Below, in pieces: positions 47,460 through 59,830 of a stretch of 64,000 nucleotides of DNA. Each line of letters begins with the position of its first letter. The stretch's first letter is position 1. This stretch comes from Anagrus nilaparvatae (lineage: Eukaryota > Arthropoda > Insecta > Hymenoptera > Mymaridae), in contig JAKSXM010000231.1 of the NCBI GenBank assembly GCA_022575985.1, positions 28,000,501 through 28,064,500 on the forward strand, in the 5' to 3' direction. A model generated the notes under the pieces. That model was not told the origin of the DNA. It searched no databases and was given only the letters and a program-made list of their open reading frames with translations. Both the position numbers and the translations under genes were made by a program.

Positions 47460-49575
47460 AATATTTTACATAGAAATATCAGTAAATCATTTTTTAAGAA
47501 TAATTTTGCAATTTTTTTTGCTAATTTACAGATGTCGCTCGCAGCATCCCAAAATTAAAGTAACAAATTGCTCTACTAAAAAGGAACTCAAGATATTTAC
47601 TTGAATCACTTTCTAACGTTATCTTTATTTTTTCCTTGTAACTAAATGTATCAGAATCTGAAATATTTTTCCAACGAATAACCTCGCCTCAATATACAAG
47701 CAAATGTTTTAAAAGTACATATTACTAAATAGCCGAGTAAATAGCTTAACTCCTGAAAAATTTTTTTATCAGAATATGGTACCAATATTTTCGAATCGCA
47801 TCTTAAAATGGAACAAATTTTTAAATCTAAATTATACTCGTTATAATTAAATTAATTAAAATTAATTGTGGTAACAATAATAGAGTATAAATTTAATTAG
47901 CAATATAATTTTAAGCTATTTAATTACCAAGTCTATCGAATTTCATCCCTCTGTATCTATTGATTACCATATTTGTAATATATTTATCACATTTCAAGTA
48001 AATATCTACAAAACCAACATTTAATTATAATTATACAGAAATTAACAGGGTGGTTAAAAAATTAATTTTATTGTGTGTCCTTAATTTTATAATACAAACA
48101 ATGTTAAATTTGTTATTATTGTTATAATTATTTACATAATAAATAAAATCCCTCGTAAAATCCTAAAAGTTAAAAACAAAAAAATATAAAAATTGAATAT
48201 TTTATCCTCAAAGATAATCACCGAGGTTTTCCTAAATAAACTTGAGAAATATATAAAAACGCATAAAAAACAATAGCTAATAAAAATTTTTCATTGAAGG
48301 AAAAAGAGAGATCGGGAAGAATAATTATTACATAGAGACTTGAAAATACTTATAAGAAAAATGAGATGATTAAAAAAGTAGTAGGGTAAAATATTGTTAT
48401 TATTATTTATATTTTTTTTTGCATAAAATAATAATCGCCTGCGGAGTTAAGTATAATATTAAAAATATTATAAAATCGTTATTGAGATTATGCTTATGTG
48501 TGTATTATAATAATAATAATAAATATTATAAGATTCTTTTTATGCCATGACATACTAACCAAGTGGTCGAGACCCACTTAAACCACTGGCTGACCTTACT
48601 TACATTCTGTATTTAATTTTTTTTTTACATATTATGTATTAAATTATGGATAGGGCCAATTATTTTTATATAATCATTTTTCTTTAAAAACTTATAATTG
48701 AGTTGTGATTTTTAAAGAATTGTTATGTAATGTGAGAACTGGTTTGAGTAATTCATTTTGGATTTGGATCTTTTGGAACGAATGAAGTTTTTGTAAATTT
48801 TTAATGTAAAAATATAAATTTAAGTTAAGCATGTTGAAGTTTGATTTGAACATGGTTATAAACCATATTTATGTGGTTTTATTTCATAATAACTCTGTTT
48901 TCCCGGGCTTCGGCACCAAAATCAGAAATCAATAATTATTAATAAAATAATATCAATTCATTTAAATTTGCAAAAAAAATTTTCTAATTCAATAATTTTA
49001 AGCATTTTCCCAATTTATTGTACCTAATTTTTCAGCATATTATAATTTTTAAGAATTTATGAATTAACATATTTCGATATAATTATTTGCAAAAATTATA
49101 ATGCATAAAAATTTAATTTCACAGAATTGTTACACAAATTAAGTTATATTAAAAGAAAAAGTAATGACCAATTTTGTTTTGTGTAGGCTTCCAAAAAACA
49201 ATAAATTTATTGGCATATATCTGTCAACATAACGATAAAAAAATTGTCACATTTCAAATATAATATGTTTTAAAGAGAGCAATAAAGATTTTAATGTAAT
49301 AAAAATGTACTATATAAAAATAACTACATAATTTAAAAGTCAATAAATTTTTTTTCTAATAATATAAAAATAATTTAATACATGAGAGTCTTTCGAAGCC
49401 AAAAATCAACTAACTATCTCGATAATTTCGATCCTCCTGGTATATGGTTCAGATTTTGTGAAATATAAAGATAAAAAATTTTTGCCCCTTCAATATTAAA
49501 TTAAATCATTAATTTTCTTATTAAATTCACTATTTTTTGTAAGCTTAAAAAATTTTTTTTCTTATAACTAGTTCA
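47460..49575. other. AT-rich DNA without a gene
   Basis: Only the primer-site-like string at 48901-48918 and a short imperfect repeat at about 48558-48592 (AAGTGG, CCCACTTAAACCACT) stand out. No gene seen. Confidence 0.55.
48901..48918 (-). other. tRNA-Phe-type primer-binding site, second copy
   Basis: On the minus strand: TGGTGCCGAAGCCCGGGA, one change from the complement of the tRNA-Phe 3' end with CCA. It is preceded by ATTT and followed by AAA, as at 18006-18023, but beyond this the two flanks do not match. No retroelement genes or LTR pair are visible. Confidence 0.5.
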
Positions 49576-49580
49576 TCTAA

Positions 49581-49745
49581 TATCGCAACCAGTGGAATAT
49601 TTTGACCTATAATAGTGTTAATTCTGAACTTATATCCCAAGTTATTCTAACTCGCCTAAGTCCATGCAGCTAAATTATTTGATGCCTCTATGCTCAAATT
49701 ACTCTAAGTCCATTTTAACCCCCTCCCCCTCACCCCTTTAAAACG
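49581..49745 (+). repeat. Dispersed repeat family D, copy 4
   Basis: CCAAGTTATTCTAACTCGCC, CTAAGTCCATGCAGCTAAAT and CTCAAATTACTCTAAGTCC are successive degenerate units, closed by a C-rich tract (CCCCCTCCCCCTCACCCC). Matches 476-568 in the opposite orientation. Confidence 0.55.
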
Positions 49746-49749
49746 CCAA

Positions 49750-51355
49750 TTTTTTAATCGGCTTCTCCTGTATTCAAACCCTCTTTCTAAATCTCTGCCC
49801 TATAAATGCCCATACGTCTTTAAAAAATTTCAACATTTCCTATATCCATGAAATTACAGTAATACCCAAACCTATAAAACACGTGTCAAATCGACCGGAT
49901 TAAAAAGCGTCAAGCAGATTAAATTTTTCAAAAATATACTCATAAATCAATTAACTAGAAATTTTTTTTACAGCTCTAAAATAAATATTAAATATTCCCA
50001 AATTAATTAATTGTTAAGTAATAATATCATTTATTATTTTATAATAAGCACCAATAAATATAATAAATTATTTAGTGAAAGTTTTTTTTTTAATAGTGTT
50101 ACAAAATTTTTTACAAAATTAATTGCCAAAAAAAAAGAGGTACATAATTTTGCAAAAAATATGTTACATAATTAATCTGCTAAATTTTTTAATATTATTT
50201 TATTAAATTTTATTGATTAGTAATTTTATTGTCATGTAAAAAATATTTTTTATTTTCTTAAAATTGTCTTTGAAATTGTAAAAATATAAATCATAAATTA
50301 CAAAATATAAAAAAAAAATCAATAAAAAATTTCTATTTTATAAAATATTACTTTCTTTTTTAAATAATAATAATAATAAATTCGCAGACAAGAATCACAT
50401 AATATGAAATTGAAAGTGCAAGTGTTACAAGAAAGTGAGAGCACTATAATAAAATTACGTAAAAAAGAAAATAAAAGTTGTATAGTTAATAAAAAAAAGA
50501 GAGACAGGTAGAGATAATTAAACGTTAAATAAAAAGAGATAGTTTGATTGAATATATACGAAAGAAGAAGAAGTTTGAAAAAAAAGATAGAGAAAGGGGG
50601 AAAAATTATTGATGTCATTGTCAGTAGGTAATTAGGTTAGTAGGATACTAGAACGACCACTTTCGTTTTCAGTTTTCTCAGCAATATAAGCGCGTGTTTA
50701 CCCTGAATATTTTTTATTTTTTTGCGTAAATGTAATAAGATAAGTCTTTGATATATATTTATATATATTTTGTTACGTAATGAAAATTTTTATAGAAAGT
50801 GAAATGGTTTATGTAAGGTTAATTTTTTTTTCAAGATAATTTATCTTAATATTTGCTTTTTAAAGAAATCTGCATGAAATGGTCATAATTATATAAAAAT
50901 AATTTGAAATTTGATATTTAATTTAAGATTTCATTTTTTGATAAATAAATTACTTTAATATTTTATCCATTTTTCTTTTTCAGTTTGACACATTTATTTA
51001 AATTTTTTAAGCTTTGTTAATTTTGCAACTTTAAGATAAATAAGTGAATTTTATTTATTTTTAGAAATATTAAAAATTATAAGGAAAATTGCAGATATTG
51101 TAAATGGATTAGTTAGAATTTCATGATTTATTATCATACAAAAAGAAAATAAGTTGATTTTGCTAACTTTGTTGCACTGCAAATCACTGATAAGAATAAT
51201 TCAAAAATTAGCCATGATACTCAATTTTATTAGTACTTGCATTTAAATGTCGGAATTATTCAATAAAATCTACAGAGTTTGCACTAAAAAACAGTTTTTT
51301 TTTATTAACGAAGTTGGCTACAACATTGAATATTTTAAAAGAATAGAATTCTAGA
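49750..51355. other. AT-rich DNA without a gene
   Basis: A minus-strand frame of 99 codons (50319-50618) is mostly F, I, L, S and Y and fits chance in A/T-rich DNA. Nothing else supported. Confidence 0.55.
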
Positions 51356-51357
51356 TA

Positions 51358-52180
51358 ATAACATTCTACCACTTTTCGAGAAAAAAAAATTCTTTGGCCT
51401 GTAGGGCCCCTTTAAGAGCCAAAAATATAATTTTGAAATTTCCGAAAATCGGTTTCTTGAACTTAAAAAAAATATATCATAATTTAATTTTTTTTATACC
51501 CCTGTTATTATTTTAGAATTTTTTAGAAAAAATCTCTTGAAGGGGGGAACCACTTTTTAATACCCAAAAATTCAAAATCGCATACTGCCGTTTACCTGCG
51601 CTTTATTCATTTTAAAATATTTGTAAAGCGCGGGTAAACGGTGGTACCAGAATAGGACGATTGGGACTGCAGAATGGTGGCTATTGATAAAAATCAGTTT
51701 AATAACTATATACCTTTACATTTTTGACACAACAATAACCTATTAACATAAAAATTTTATGGCATTTTTTTTCCCCAAACACGGGAAAACGGCGGTAGAA
51801 GATTTTGAATTTTAGGTACTACCAGTATTAAAAACTGGTTTCCCATCTAGGAGATTTTCTAATAAAATCTAAAATATTGTTTTTCACCCTATCAAGAATA
51901 TAAAAAAAGAAATTTAAGGATGGCATATTTTTTTTATGTTTAAAAAAACGATTTTCGGAAAATTCAAAATTATACTTTTGGTTCTTAAAAGGCCCCAAAA
52001 AATTTTTTTTTTTGAAAAGTGGTAAAATTTTTAGTTTTTAGCCTATGAATAGAGTAACATCTGTTTATAGGTTGCAGAAAAAAATACAACATAAAGCCCC
52101 CTCCCCAAAAAAAAGTTTTTTTTTAGGTTTTCGGGGGCTTGTCGTGGCCTAGAGGTCTAATTCCAACGGGAACCAGTGTT
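51358..52180. repeat. Foldback family K, copy 3
   Basis: ACTGCCGTTTACCTGCGCTT near 51585 pairs with AAAGCGCGGGTAAACGGTGG near 51625. Around them are GGCCTGTAGGGCCCCTTTAA at the left and its counterpart AAAAGGCCCCAAAAAATTTT at the right. A further ACGGGAAAACGGCGGTAG near 51780 makes the copy compound. Confidence 0.65.
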
Positions 52181-52256
52181 TTTCATCAGTGATTTTTTCC
52201 CTGAACATAATTATTAACTATTTTATCAATTACTGTTACTTTCAATTTCATGGTGA

Positions 52257-52310
52257 AGTGTAAATAGATATACCATGTCACCCACTCAATATCTCGAATT
52301 CAAGATAATG
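52257..52310 (+). repeat. Dispersed repeat family I, copy 2
   Basis: GTGTAAA, ATACCATGTCAC, CACTCAATATCTC and AATTCAAGATAAT match 6113-6165 with few changes. Confidence 0.5.
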
Positions 52311-52314
52311 CCCT

Positions 52315-55080
52315 TTCAATCGGATGTAAAACTGGATTCGAATATCCGATGGCCCTTAACCAGCTATTTTTGAATGGTAAAATAGGATAAATAAGATAAC
52401 ACTCTTAACTCCCTAATAAGAACTGATACCAAATACGTGAGCTCAGAAGCAAAGATTTTAGGCTTTTCATTATTAATTAAGATATTATATTGATTAAGAA
52501 AATGAAGAGCCATATGTCTAAAAATTTGAAATCTTAACAGCTCATGATGATAAATTTTCAAAATTTCAATACTTTTTAATTTAAAATTGAACCTTCTTCA
52601 TATAGGACTATAAAATTGAAAAACAAAGATACTTTTGAAATAAGTAGCGGTTTAATATATAAAATATAATTTCATTTCTTAATACACAGATGTCGTTAAA
52701 AAACAGTGAATTATTGCAAAAATAATATAACTAAAAAAGCCTGGTATAAACTGATTTTCATGCTTACTTATCATGATTGTCAATTAAACAACTAGCAATA
52801 AATAAGCTGCCAATAATCAATAAAAAAAAAAAACACCAAAAATCATGAAAAAGCTTAGAAAGAAAAAAACCCTGCAAAAATGATACAAACTACAAGTAAA
52901 ATAAGAAAAAAATGATAAATAATACAAGTATAAACATCAAGCATATTAAAACGTGTCTTGTAAAACCAACATAAAAGTAGGACGCGTATATTAAAAACCA
53001 CAGACCGTGATACCGAGAGTCACACGAAGTTATATTCTTCATTTTTTTTTTTATATATTATTTATATTCTGTTTTCTTTAATGTAATATAGATTTCTTTT
53101 TTTTTTGCACGTATAGGGCATTTTATTACTCAATCAAATTCAATTGTATAATATTATGTGTACGTAGAGTACTAATACTTAATTTTTTTCTTAAGAAAAA
53201 AAAAATTATTATATTGTTTTTTTAGTTAATTTGTTTATAAATGTAATAATTTTATTGTTTAAATTTATATGCTTTTTTTCAAATAGAATAAAAAATAAAC
53301 AACAAACTATTTTTTTTTTTTTATTTTTAGAATAATTATATGTGATAATTATAATATTTATTTATTTATTATATATTATTATGGAAAAGAAGAAAATTTA
53401 CTGCAATTTGATTTATTGTTGTGAAATAAATTAAAATTGATAGAGGCTAAAATCTCGCTAAAATCAAATGATATTCGTAAAAATGTATGAACAAAAGAAA
53501 AGGACGAAATTTTCATAAATGGGTCCATATAGAATATAAGATTATTTATGATATATTTTCTCGCAAGTGAAATGGTTTTGTGAGGCTAAAAAACTGTATT
53601 TGCAAACAAAATCTTAACAATTACTGCTGTTTTTTTCAAATTGCTATGACTCATTAAATTTCTGAAATCTGCGGAATTCATGAATTTAAAATTTTTTACT
53701 TAAATTTTCTAACCTCTAAATTGTAAATTGAAATTACTTTTAACTCTTTAAAGTCGATTGAAAAGTATATGAGGCCAGTTTTCACAATTCTGTAGTCAAA
53801 TTTTAAAAAATCAAAATAAATCCAATTAAATTTTAATTAACGTAAAATGTTTTAAGTAATTTGAATTTCCAATGTTAAGGTTACGAGTCAGCCATTTTGA
53901 GAGGCCATTTTTAATTTTGAAAATCTGATTTCAGAATTAGGATAATTGAACTCAAAAAGTACAGAAAATTTTCTGAAAATGGCTCCATCAGTATTATTTT
54001 TCAAGAACATCTATTTTGGAAAATATTTCACTTATTTTTGGCTAAAAATGGTAATTAGTCTAAACCAATAATTTGATAAAGAGCGAAACCTAATAAACCA
54101 GAAGTAATTAGGGACTTCTGCATTATTAAATGCAAGCATCACTCAATGCAGTTATCACTCAGAACTCATAGCAAATTTTCAAATGGCTGATTATATCTAG
54201 GTATTTACTACTAACTAGGGAACTAATAGTTAATATTCACCATCATTTGGATTTCATAAGCTTTTTTATTTAATCCAACAAACTCTGTATAATTTAAAAG
54301 CTTTTAAATATGTAATTGATGTTAATTAAATTAAAAATTTGTTGAAATATAAATCTCATTTAATAAAATCTAAATTCAAAAATGTCTTAATATATCTACT
54401 GAATATTTTAATTCCAAATGAAATATTCAACTTCAATTTAAAAAATTCTTTTATTTTAAAAAATTTATTAAACACAAAACTGCTGCATAAAATAAAAAAT
54501 TATTGCTTTGAAGAAAAAAAATATATTTAAAACGAATAAATCTATAAGTAACCACATTAGTTTATTAAAATTAGTTCAAAGACGTTAAATCTATTTAAAC
54601 GTTTTAAAATTAAGTTAAAAGTATTTAAATGTCATACTTGTGAATCACTTTAAGTAACATTAAAAATGTGTTTTCTTTTACATTTTCTAAAATACTTTTA
54701 TTTATATAAATACTGGTTAAAAAATGAAAATTGAAAACTTCAGATAAATTATATTAATTATCATTTAGGTTGGTACTTTAATAACGATAAAGTAAACAAA
54801 AAACAAATTTTTTTATTTTTTTCATTTATTTTCAACAACTCTGTGATTATGATAAAAAAAATGAGGTTAAGACACTTTTTTTTTCTCAATATTTATTTAT
54901 AAAAAAAAAGAGAACAATGCTTATGTAAATATGAATAATAATTTTATAATAGATTTGCATACTTAATAATGACAAAAAAAACCAAAATCTTTTCTTTGTT
55001 AAATAAAAATTTTTAATAAAAAAACAAAGCCATTTAAAATTTATGACTATCAAACAATTTATTACATTAAAATTTTTTTT
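52315..55080. other. AT-rich DNA without a gene
   Basis: Frames at 52364-52561 (minus) and 54339-54530 (plus) are low-complexity. The patch near 53880-54150 is more complex but is not seen elsewhere in the window and has no convincing frame. Confidence 0.55.
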
Positions 55081-55084
55081 AATA

Positions 55085-55185
55085 GTCCTGCATCCAGCAA
55101 TGCATTTCGTAGCCCATCGTGTTAATTATAAGTGGACTTAACAATTTTTGACCAGCTAAAGTCGTATTCAGGGTCTATTTTGATA
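55085..55185 (+). mobile_element. Fragment of the 47-kb palindromic MITE
   Basis: GTCCTGCATCCAGCAATGC, then TTTTTGACCAGCTAAA, GTATTCAGGGTCTATTTTG: the order of the left half of 47195-47455, with a diverged or replaced middle. The right half is absent. Confidence 0.6.
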
Positions 55186-55588
55186 AATTTAGTTACATAC
55201 TTTAATAAAATAATAATAACAATCACAATAAAAAAAAATGTAGGTAATATTTTTATAATGATAATAATAAAAGAAAGAGAAAATTTATATTACATATAGT
55301 AATTGTTTGATCGATCTAAATGCCAATCGAAAACCAATATGCTTTTTAAAAAGGTGTGTTTTAATATAATATTTTTATCTGATCATTTATGGAACTTATA
55401 CAGACAGAAATTTTTTTTTTAAGGCCAAATCTATTATATATTAAAATTTTAATAATAATAATAATGAAAGTTAATGTTTTTAATAAGAGTTAAATATTAA
55501 TTTAATTGATGTAATTTATTTATTTATAAAAAGTTTTTTAAATTCAAATGTAATTTTATTGATTTTAAGTATTATTTATATGGTTTTG

Positions 55589-56278
55589 TTTTAAGGAGGG
55601 TCTTCAAACACTGTGTTACATATTTTGAAACTGTGATATTTGAAGATATTTTAACTATAATCACTTTAGACTAATAATTTAGCAAAAATCGTTTGCGCCA
55701 TTTGGTGCTAGAAAATGAAACACGACATTTTGAAAATGTTTATTTGTTTAAAAAATGCAACACGTTGGTCATAAATGCCTGTAATTCCAGATTTAGGGAC
55801 TTTGGATGAAAATTCTGCTTGGCTCATATTCCAGAACATTCGTGTTTAGGAGAATGAACCGTGAGAATTTTTTTGTAAACCTTTTTAGTAATAAACTACA
55901 GCCAATTGTTTTTTAAAAAAAAGTTTAAAATGCTCTGAAATTGATAAACAAATAGCTATAACTCACGATAAAAAAGATTTAGCGAAAAATTTTCCACCAG
56001 ACCTCCTCCTAATTTTGATTGATCTTCAATATGAAGCAAGTAGAATTTTGATCCAAGTTTCACAGATCTGGAAACTCAGGGTTTTATGTCCAAAACTTTA
56101 TCATGATGTATTTGTTTTAGCAAATAAACATTTTCAATTTATGGTTTCATTTTCTGGTACCAAATTGCATAAAGCATCTATTTGATTTTTGGGCAATTAT
56201 TATTTTAAAATAAACTTAGTTAAAATATCTTAGTTTCAAAATATAAAACCCAGTGACTGAAATCCTCCCTAAAATAAT
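55589..56278. mobile_element. Foldback element with ~200-bp imperfect inverted ends
   Basis: Left arm: AAGGAGGGTCTTCAAACACT, ATATTTTGAAACTGTGATAT, AGATATTTTAACT, then TTTGGTGCTAGAAAATGAAA and TGTTTATTTG. The right arm gives the same blocks on the minus strand (GGGAGGATTTCAGTCACTGG, ATATTTTGAAACTAAGATAT, TTTGGTACCAGAAAATGAAA). About 690 bp in all. No coding capacity; target duplication not resolved. Confidence 0.65.
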
Positions 56279-56279
56279 A

Positions 56280-57510
56280 TGATATGCTTTATCGAAAGCC
56301 TTTTTTAGTATTTAATTATTTGATATTCATTCTTTCTATATTTATTATAATAAAAATTTTTGGAAAAAAAATGGTTTTTTCAAATTTTTGCTAAAATTAA
56401 AAAAAAAATTTTTTTTCTCTTCAAAATAAAATTATTATAAAAAATAGTTATTATTGCTCATTTTAATCTTTTGACTTTTTAATCACGAATATCAAATCCA
56501 TTTTAGAGAAAAATTGTCTAATTTTGAATTATTATCCATTTTATTTTAAAATTTGGCTATATTTGCAGTATTTACGATTCAATAAATCATTTGCTAACCA
56601 CTTTTGGTAAAAATAAATGTTATTCGCGTTTAGTAAATCTAAAATATTTTATTTAAAAAAAATCAAATGGTGTGATTGAAACAGGGACCTCCGTTCCCAC
56701 CTAAAAGATTTTATGTACAATTTAGACTTTTGAAATCAAATAAATGGTGCGTATGTAAATAAGTTAAGTTTTTCTATAATTTTATCAAACAATAATAGAC
56801 AATTATTATAATTTCTAAAAGAAACATTAAATTTAAAAATTTTAAATGAATATTCTTTTCAAAATTATCATCCTTGTACGTAACTGAGTAATAATAAAAA
56901 GAAAAAGAGATGTCTTTATTTAAATTAACTAAAAATATTAATAACTTTTAATATGTTAATATTTTATTTGTTTCGTAACAATAGTATGTACATCAAAAAT
57001 AAATAGATTTTTATGATAATTTTTATAAAGAAATTAAATTTTTTGAATACTAAAAAAAGTATTATTAAAAATTAAAATTGACTTTTTACGTAACCTAATA
57101 ACCCAAAGAGAAAGTAGGTAAGACAATTAAAATTTTCTCCCTTTAATGCATTGTATCCCTTACATATTTAATCAAACACAATAGGGGTACTTTTTTTTGA
57201 ATGTGTATTTTTTAAACACGTGTTCAATAACAATCATAAATGAATGAAGAAGAGAACCCTATAAATATTTTGATTTACGAGCTGCAACTAAATGCAACAA
57301 GTATCCTTAGAATAATAATAATAATACTTTTAAAATATCAACAGGTATTATACTAAACAAGTTTTTTAAACAAGGGGATAATAGAATGTTAACAATTTTT
57401 TTAAGGATTGATTATGCAGTCGCGTGCCGAATCAAAAAAAAAATTTATTTTAAGTTATTCAAAAAATTAAGAATTTTAGGGATTTAAGTACTTAATGCAA
57501 ACTTTTAAAT
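56280..57510. other. AT-rich DNA without a gene
   Basis: No coding-like frame or element boundary that I can support. Confidence 0.55.
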
Positions 57511-57519
57511 CTTATTTAA

Positions 57520-57735
57520 CCCATTAGCGCCTAATGGACTATTCTAGGACATATGTATTTTAATATAAAAAAATGAATATTTGAGACTAAAAATTTAAAC
57601 TATTGAGTCATTTTGGTCAATCTTTCTATTTCTACTTTGAACTACAGCCCCCAGAAAATGAGGTATTAATCCCTAGTTTTAAGCTAATTCCACAATATTC
57701 AACTGCCCAAGTATGCCTGAGTAGGCGTTAATGGG
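57520..57735. mobile_element. piggyBac-like MITE, 216 bp
   Basis: Ends CCCATTAGCGCCTA and TAGGCGTTAATGGG are inverted repeats with one mismatch, and TTAA flanks both sides (57516-57519, 57736-57739). A TTAA duplication and ends beginning with CCC are the piggyBac rules. No transposase is encoded. An interior fragment is at 30644-30720 and a similar right end (AAATGGG then TTAA) is at about 59793-59803. Confidence 0.75.
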
Positions 57736-57821
57736 TTAAAATACGGGTTAAAATATTTACTCTTAATACAAATTAGAAGGACTTAGATTTCAGCAAATAC
57801 TTTAATTTATGTTTTTATTAA

Positions 57822-57875
57822 CTACGATTTGGGTCATTCTTACTGTATGACGAAGGATCGTATACGACCCTGTAT
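57822..57875 (+). repeat. Family B fragment
   Basis: CTACGATTTGGGTCATTCTT followed by GGATCGTATACGA, as in the centre of family B copy 1. Confidence 0.4.
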
Positions 57876-57904
57876 TTATCCTTGATTAAAACATTTCCTT
57901 TATG

Positions 57905-58625
57905 TCGCCTTTATGCAAAATTTTTACCTTATTTCGGCGTTTGCTTTTTATAATATCTCGAGATATATAAAACGGAAAATAACTTTTAATTACACACTGT
58001 AAAAAGTATCTTTCTTATATGAACAAAAAAATTAGAACATTTTCGAAAAATTAGTAAATTTTCGAAAAAATTTGTAAATATTCGAAAAAAATCGTAAATT
58101 TACTAAATTTAGTACATTATCGAAAAATTCGAGAATTCTCGATTTTTTTTGTGAATTTGCAAGAAAAATTGATAATTTACAATTTTTTTCGAAAATTTTC
58201 AAAAAATAGTTATAAGTTTCCGAAAAATAGTTGTGAATTTACAACTTTTTTCGTAAATTCGAAAAAAAAATCGAGAATTCTCGAATTTTTCGATAATATA
58301 CAAAATTTAGTAAATTTACGATTTTTATCGAATATTTACAAAATTTTTTGAAAATTTACTAATCTTTTAAAAAAATTCTATTTTGTTTGTAAATCTAAGA
58401 AAGTTATACTTTTTACGGTGCACTTTTTTGAGCTCAAATTTCCTTAGCTGTTTTTAAAAAAAATCGGGAAAAAAATAGCTTTCTCGTAAAAATGAACAAA
58501 AAATTAGTACCAATTGAGTATTTGAACAGCCAGGAAAATAAAAGTTATTTTCTGTTTTATACATCTTGAAATCTTAAAAAGAAAATGCCAAAATGACCTA
58601 AAAAAAATTTTAAACTGCATTTGCA
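57905..58625. mobile_element. Foldback element hosting MITE family A copy 6
   Basis: The left arm (57905-57990) contains GCAAAATTTTTACCT, ATATAAAACGGAAAATAACT. The right arm (58540-58625) has AAGTTATTTTCTGTTTTATA and AAATTTTAAACTGC, their complement with changes. The family A MITE lies between the arms, so it landed inside an older inverted-repeat element. Confidence 0.55.
57995..58420. mobile_element. MITE family A, copy 6
   Basis: CACTGTAAAAAGTATCTTTC at the left and CTTTTTACGGTG at the right, with family A interior throughout. A 66-codon frame inside is not a gene. Confidence 0.75.
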
Positions 58626-58794
58626 CAGAAAGTACTCAGCTAAATTTTTTTTTGGGTCTAAATAATACTTACAAAATAAGTTCTAAAAACATTTTGCTTT
58701 TTTTTTCTAAATCTGAATCAATAAATATTCAGTATTTATAAAAGAGACTTACTCTATATGCCAAAATTTTTACCTCCAAACCGAGGGGGAATAA

Positions 58795-58930
58795 TCTCGC
58801 AACTGCGCAGCAGTTCCGCGCCAGTTCCATGGCAGTTTCATAAAAAACTGTGTGCGCGAGTTTGTCACAGTTCGAGGCAGTTCCGCGCCAGTTCCACCGG
58901 ATTTAAACGGAGCGCGCGGCAGATTCCTAT
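58795..58930 (+). repeat. G+C-rich minisatellite of 11-bp CAGTTCC units
   Basis: CAGTTCCGCGCCAGTTCCA occurs exactly at 58811-58829 and 58878-58896. The stretch can be read as 11-bp units: CAGTTCCGCGC, CAGTTCCATGG, CAGTTTCATAA, then GAGG, CAGTTCCGCGC, CAGTTCCACCG. It is well above half G+C by eye in DNA that is otherwise mostly A/T. A 72-codon plus-strand frame crosses it and is explained by the repeat. Confidence 0.65.
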
Positions 58931-59825
58931 CCGATTAATTATTTATTGTAATTATTATTATTTATTTAACAATTAATTAAATAATTTTTAAATTACATTA
59001 TTAATGGGCAAAAATAACAAATGTAGGTTTTTTTTAATTAATTAAGTACTGATTTTTCAGCAGAAACAGTTAATTGATTTTAAAATTTAAAAAATTAGCT
59101 TAATAAAATTTGTTATAATTTTATAAATATTTTATTGATAATTAGTATAAATTAATAATTATATACTTAATGAGCTTTAATTCGATTGCTTGTATAAATT
59201 TTTATAAATTTATTTTAAATTAAAAATAAGAAAGATCTTATGCATTCATGAGAGATGAATTCAAATTCTTTGCCCAGTGCAAAAAATTATTAATAAATTA
59301 TAATAATTAATAATTACACTGTTTCTACGCTTTAATTTTGCTTAATTTGCTTGCAGTTTCAAGCATTCAAAGCAAATTTACTTGACAATTCAAACAAATA
59401 TATTAAAAATAATGTAATTTCAATTATTTTGTTTGAAAATTCAAGCCGTTACTCAATAATACATAGTTAATATAAAAAAATTGTGTACAACCTAAATTAA
59501 ATATCCCATAAACCTAAAAAATGTAAGTTTTTTGCATAAATAATAAGTAATTTTAAATGTTTTTTGGTATCATTTTTTTATTTTTATATTGATTTTTTCG
59601 TCATTTTTATTTTAGCCCCTCTTTTACCCCCAGTACCCCTATTTTTGGGGCATTTGAAAGAGTTGTAAGTAAAATCTGACTTCAGTTTCGGTAAGAGCAT
59701 GAAATTTTACTTTAGACATTTAATTTAAAAGCCTCTATATCTATATGGGAACATATTTTTTTTTTACTTTCTGTTTACGTCCGCTTGGGCATAAATGGGT
59801 TAAAAACTTATAACCGGTTTATGAA
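58930..59825. other. AT-rich DNA without a gene
   Basis: A/T-rich, with a fragment end like that of the piggyBac-type MITE at about 59785-59803 and a short C-rich stretch near 59618-59645. No gene seen. Confidence 0.5.
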
Positions 59826-59830
59826 ATCAC

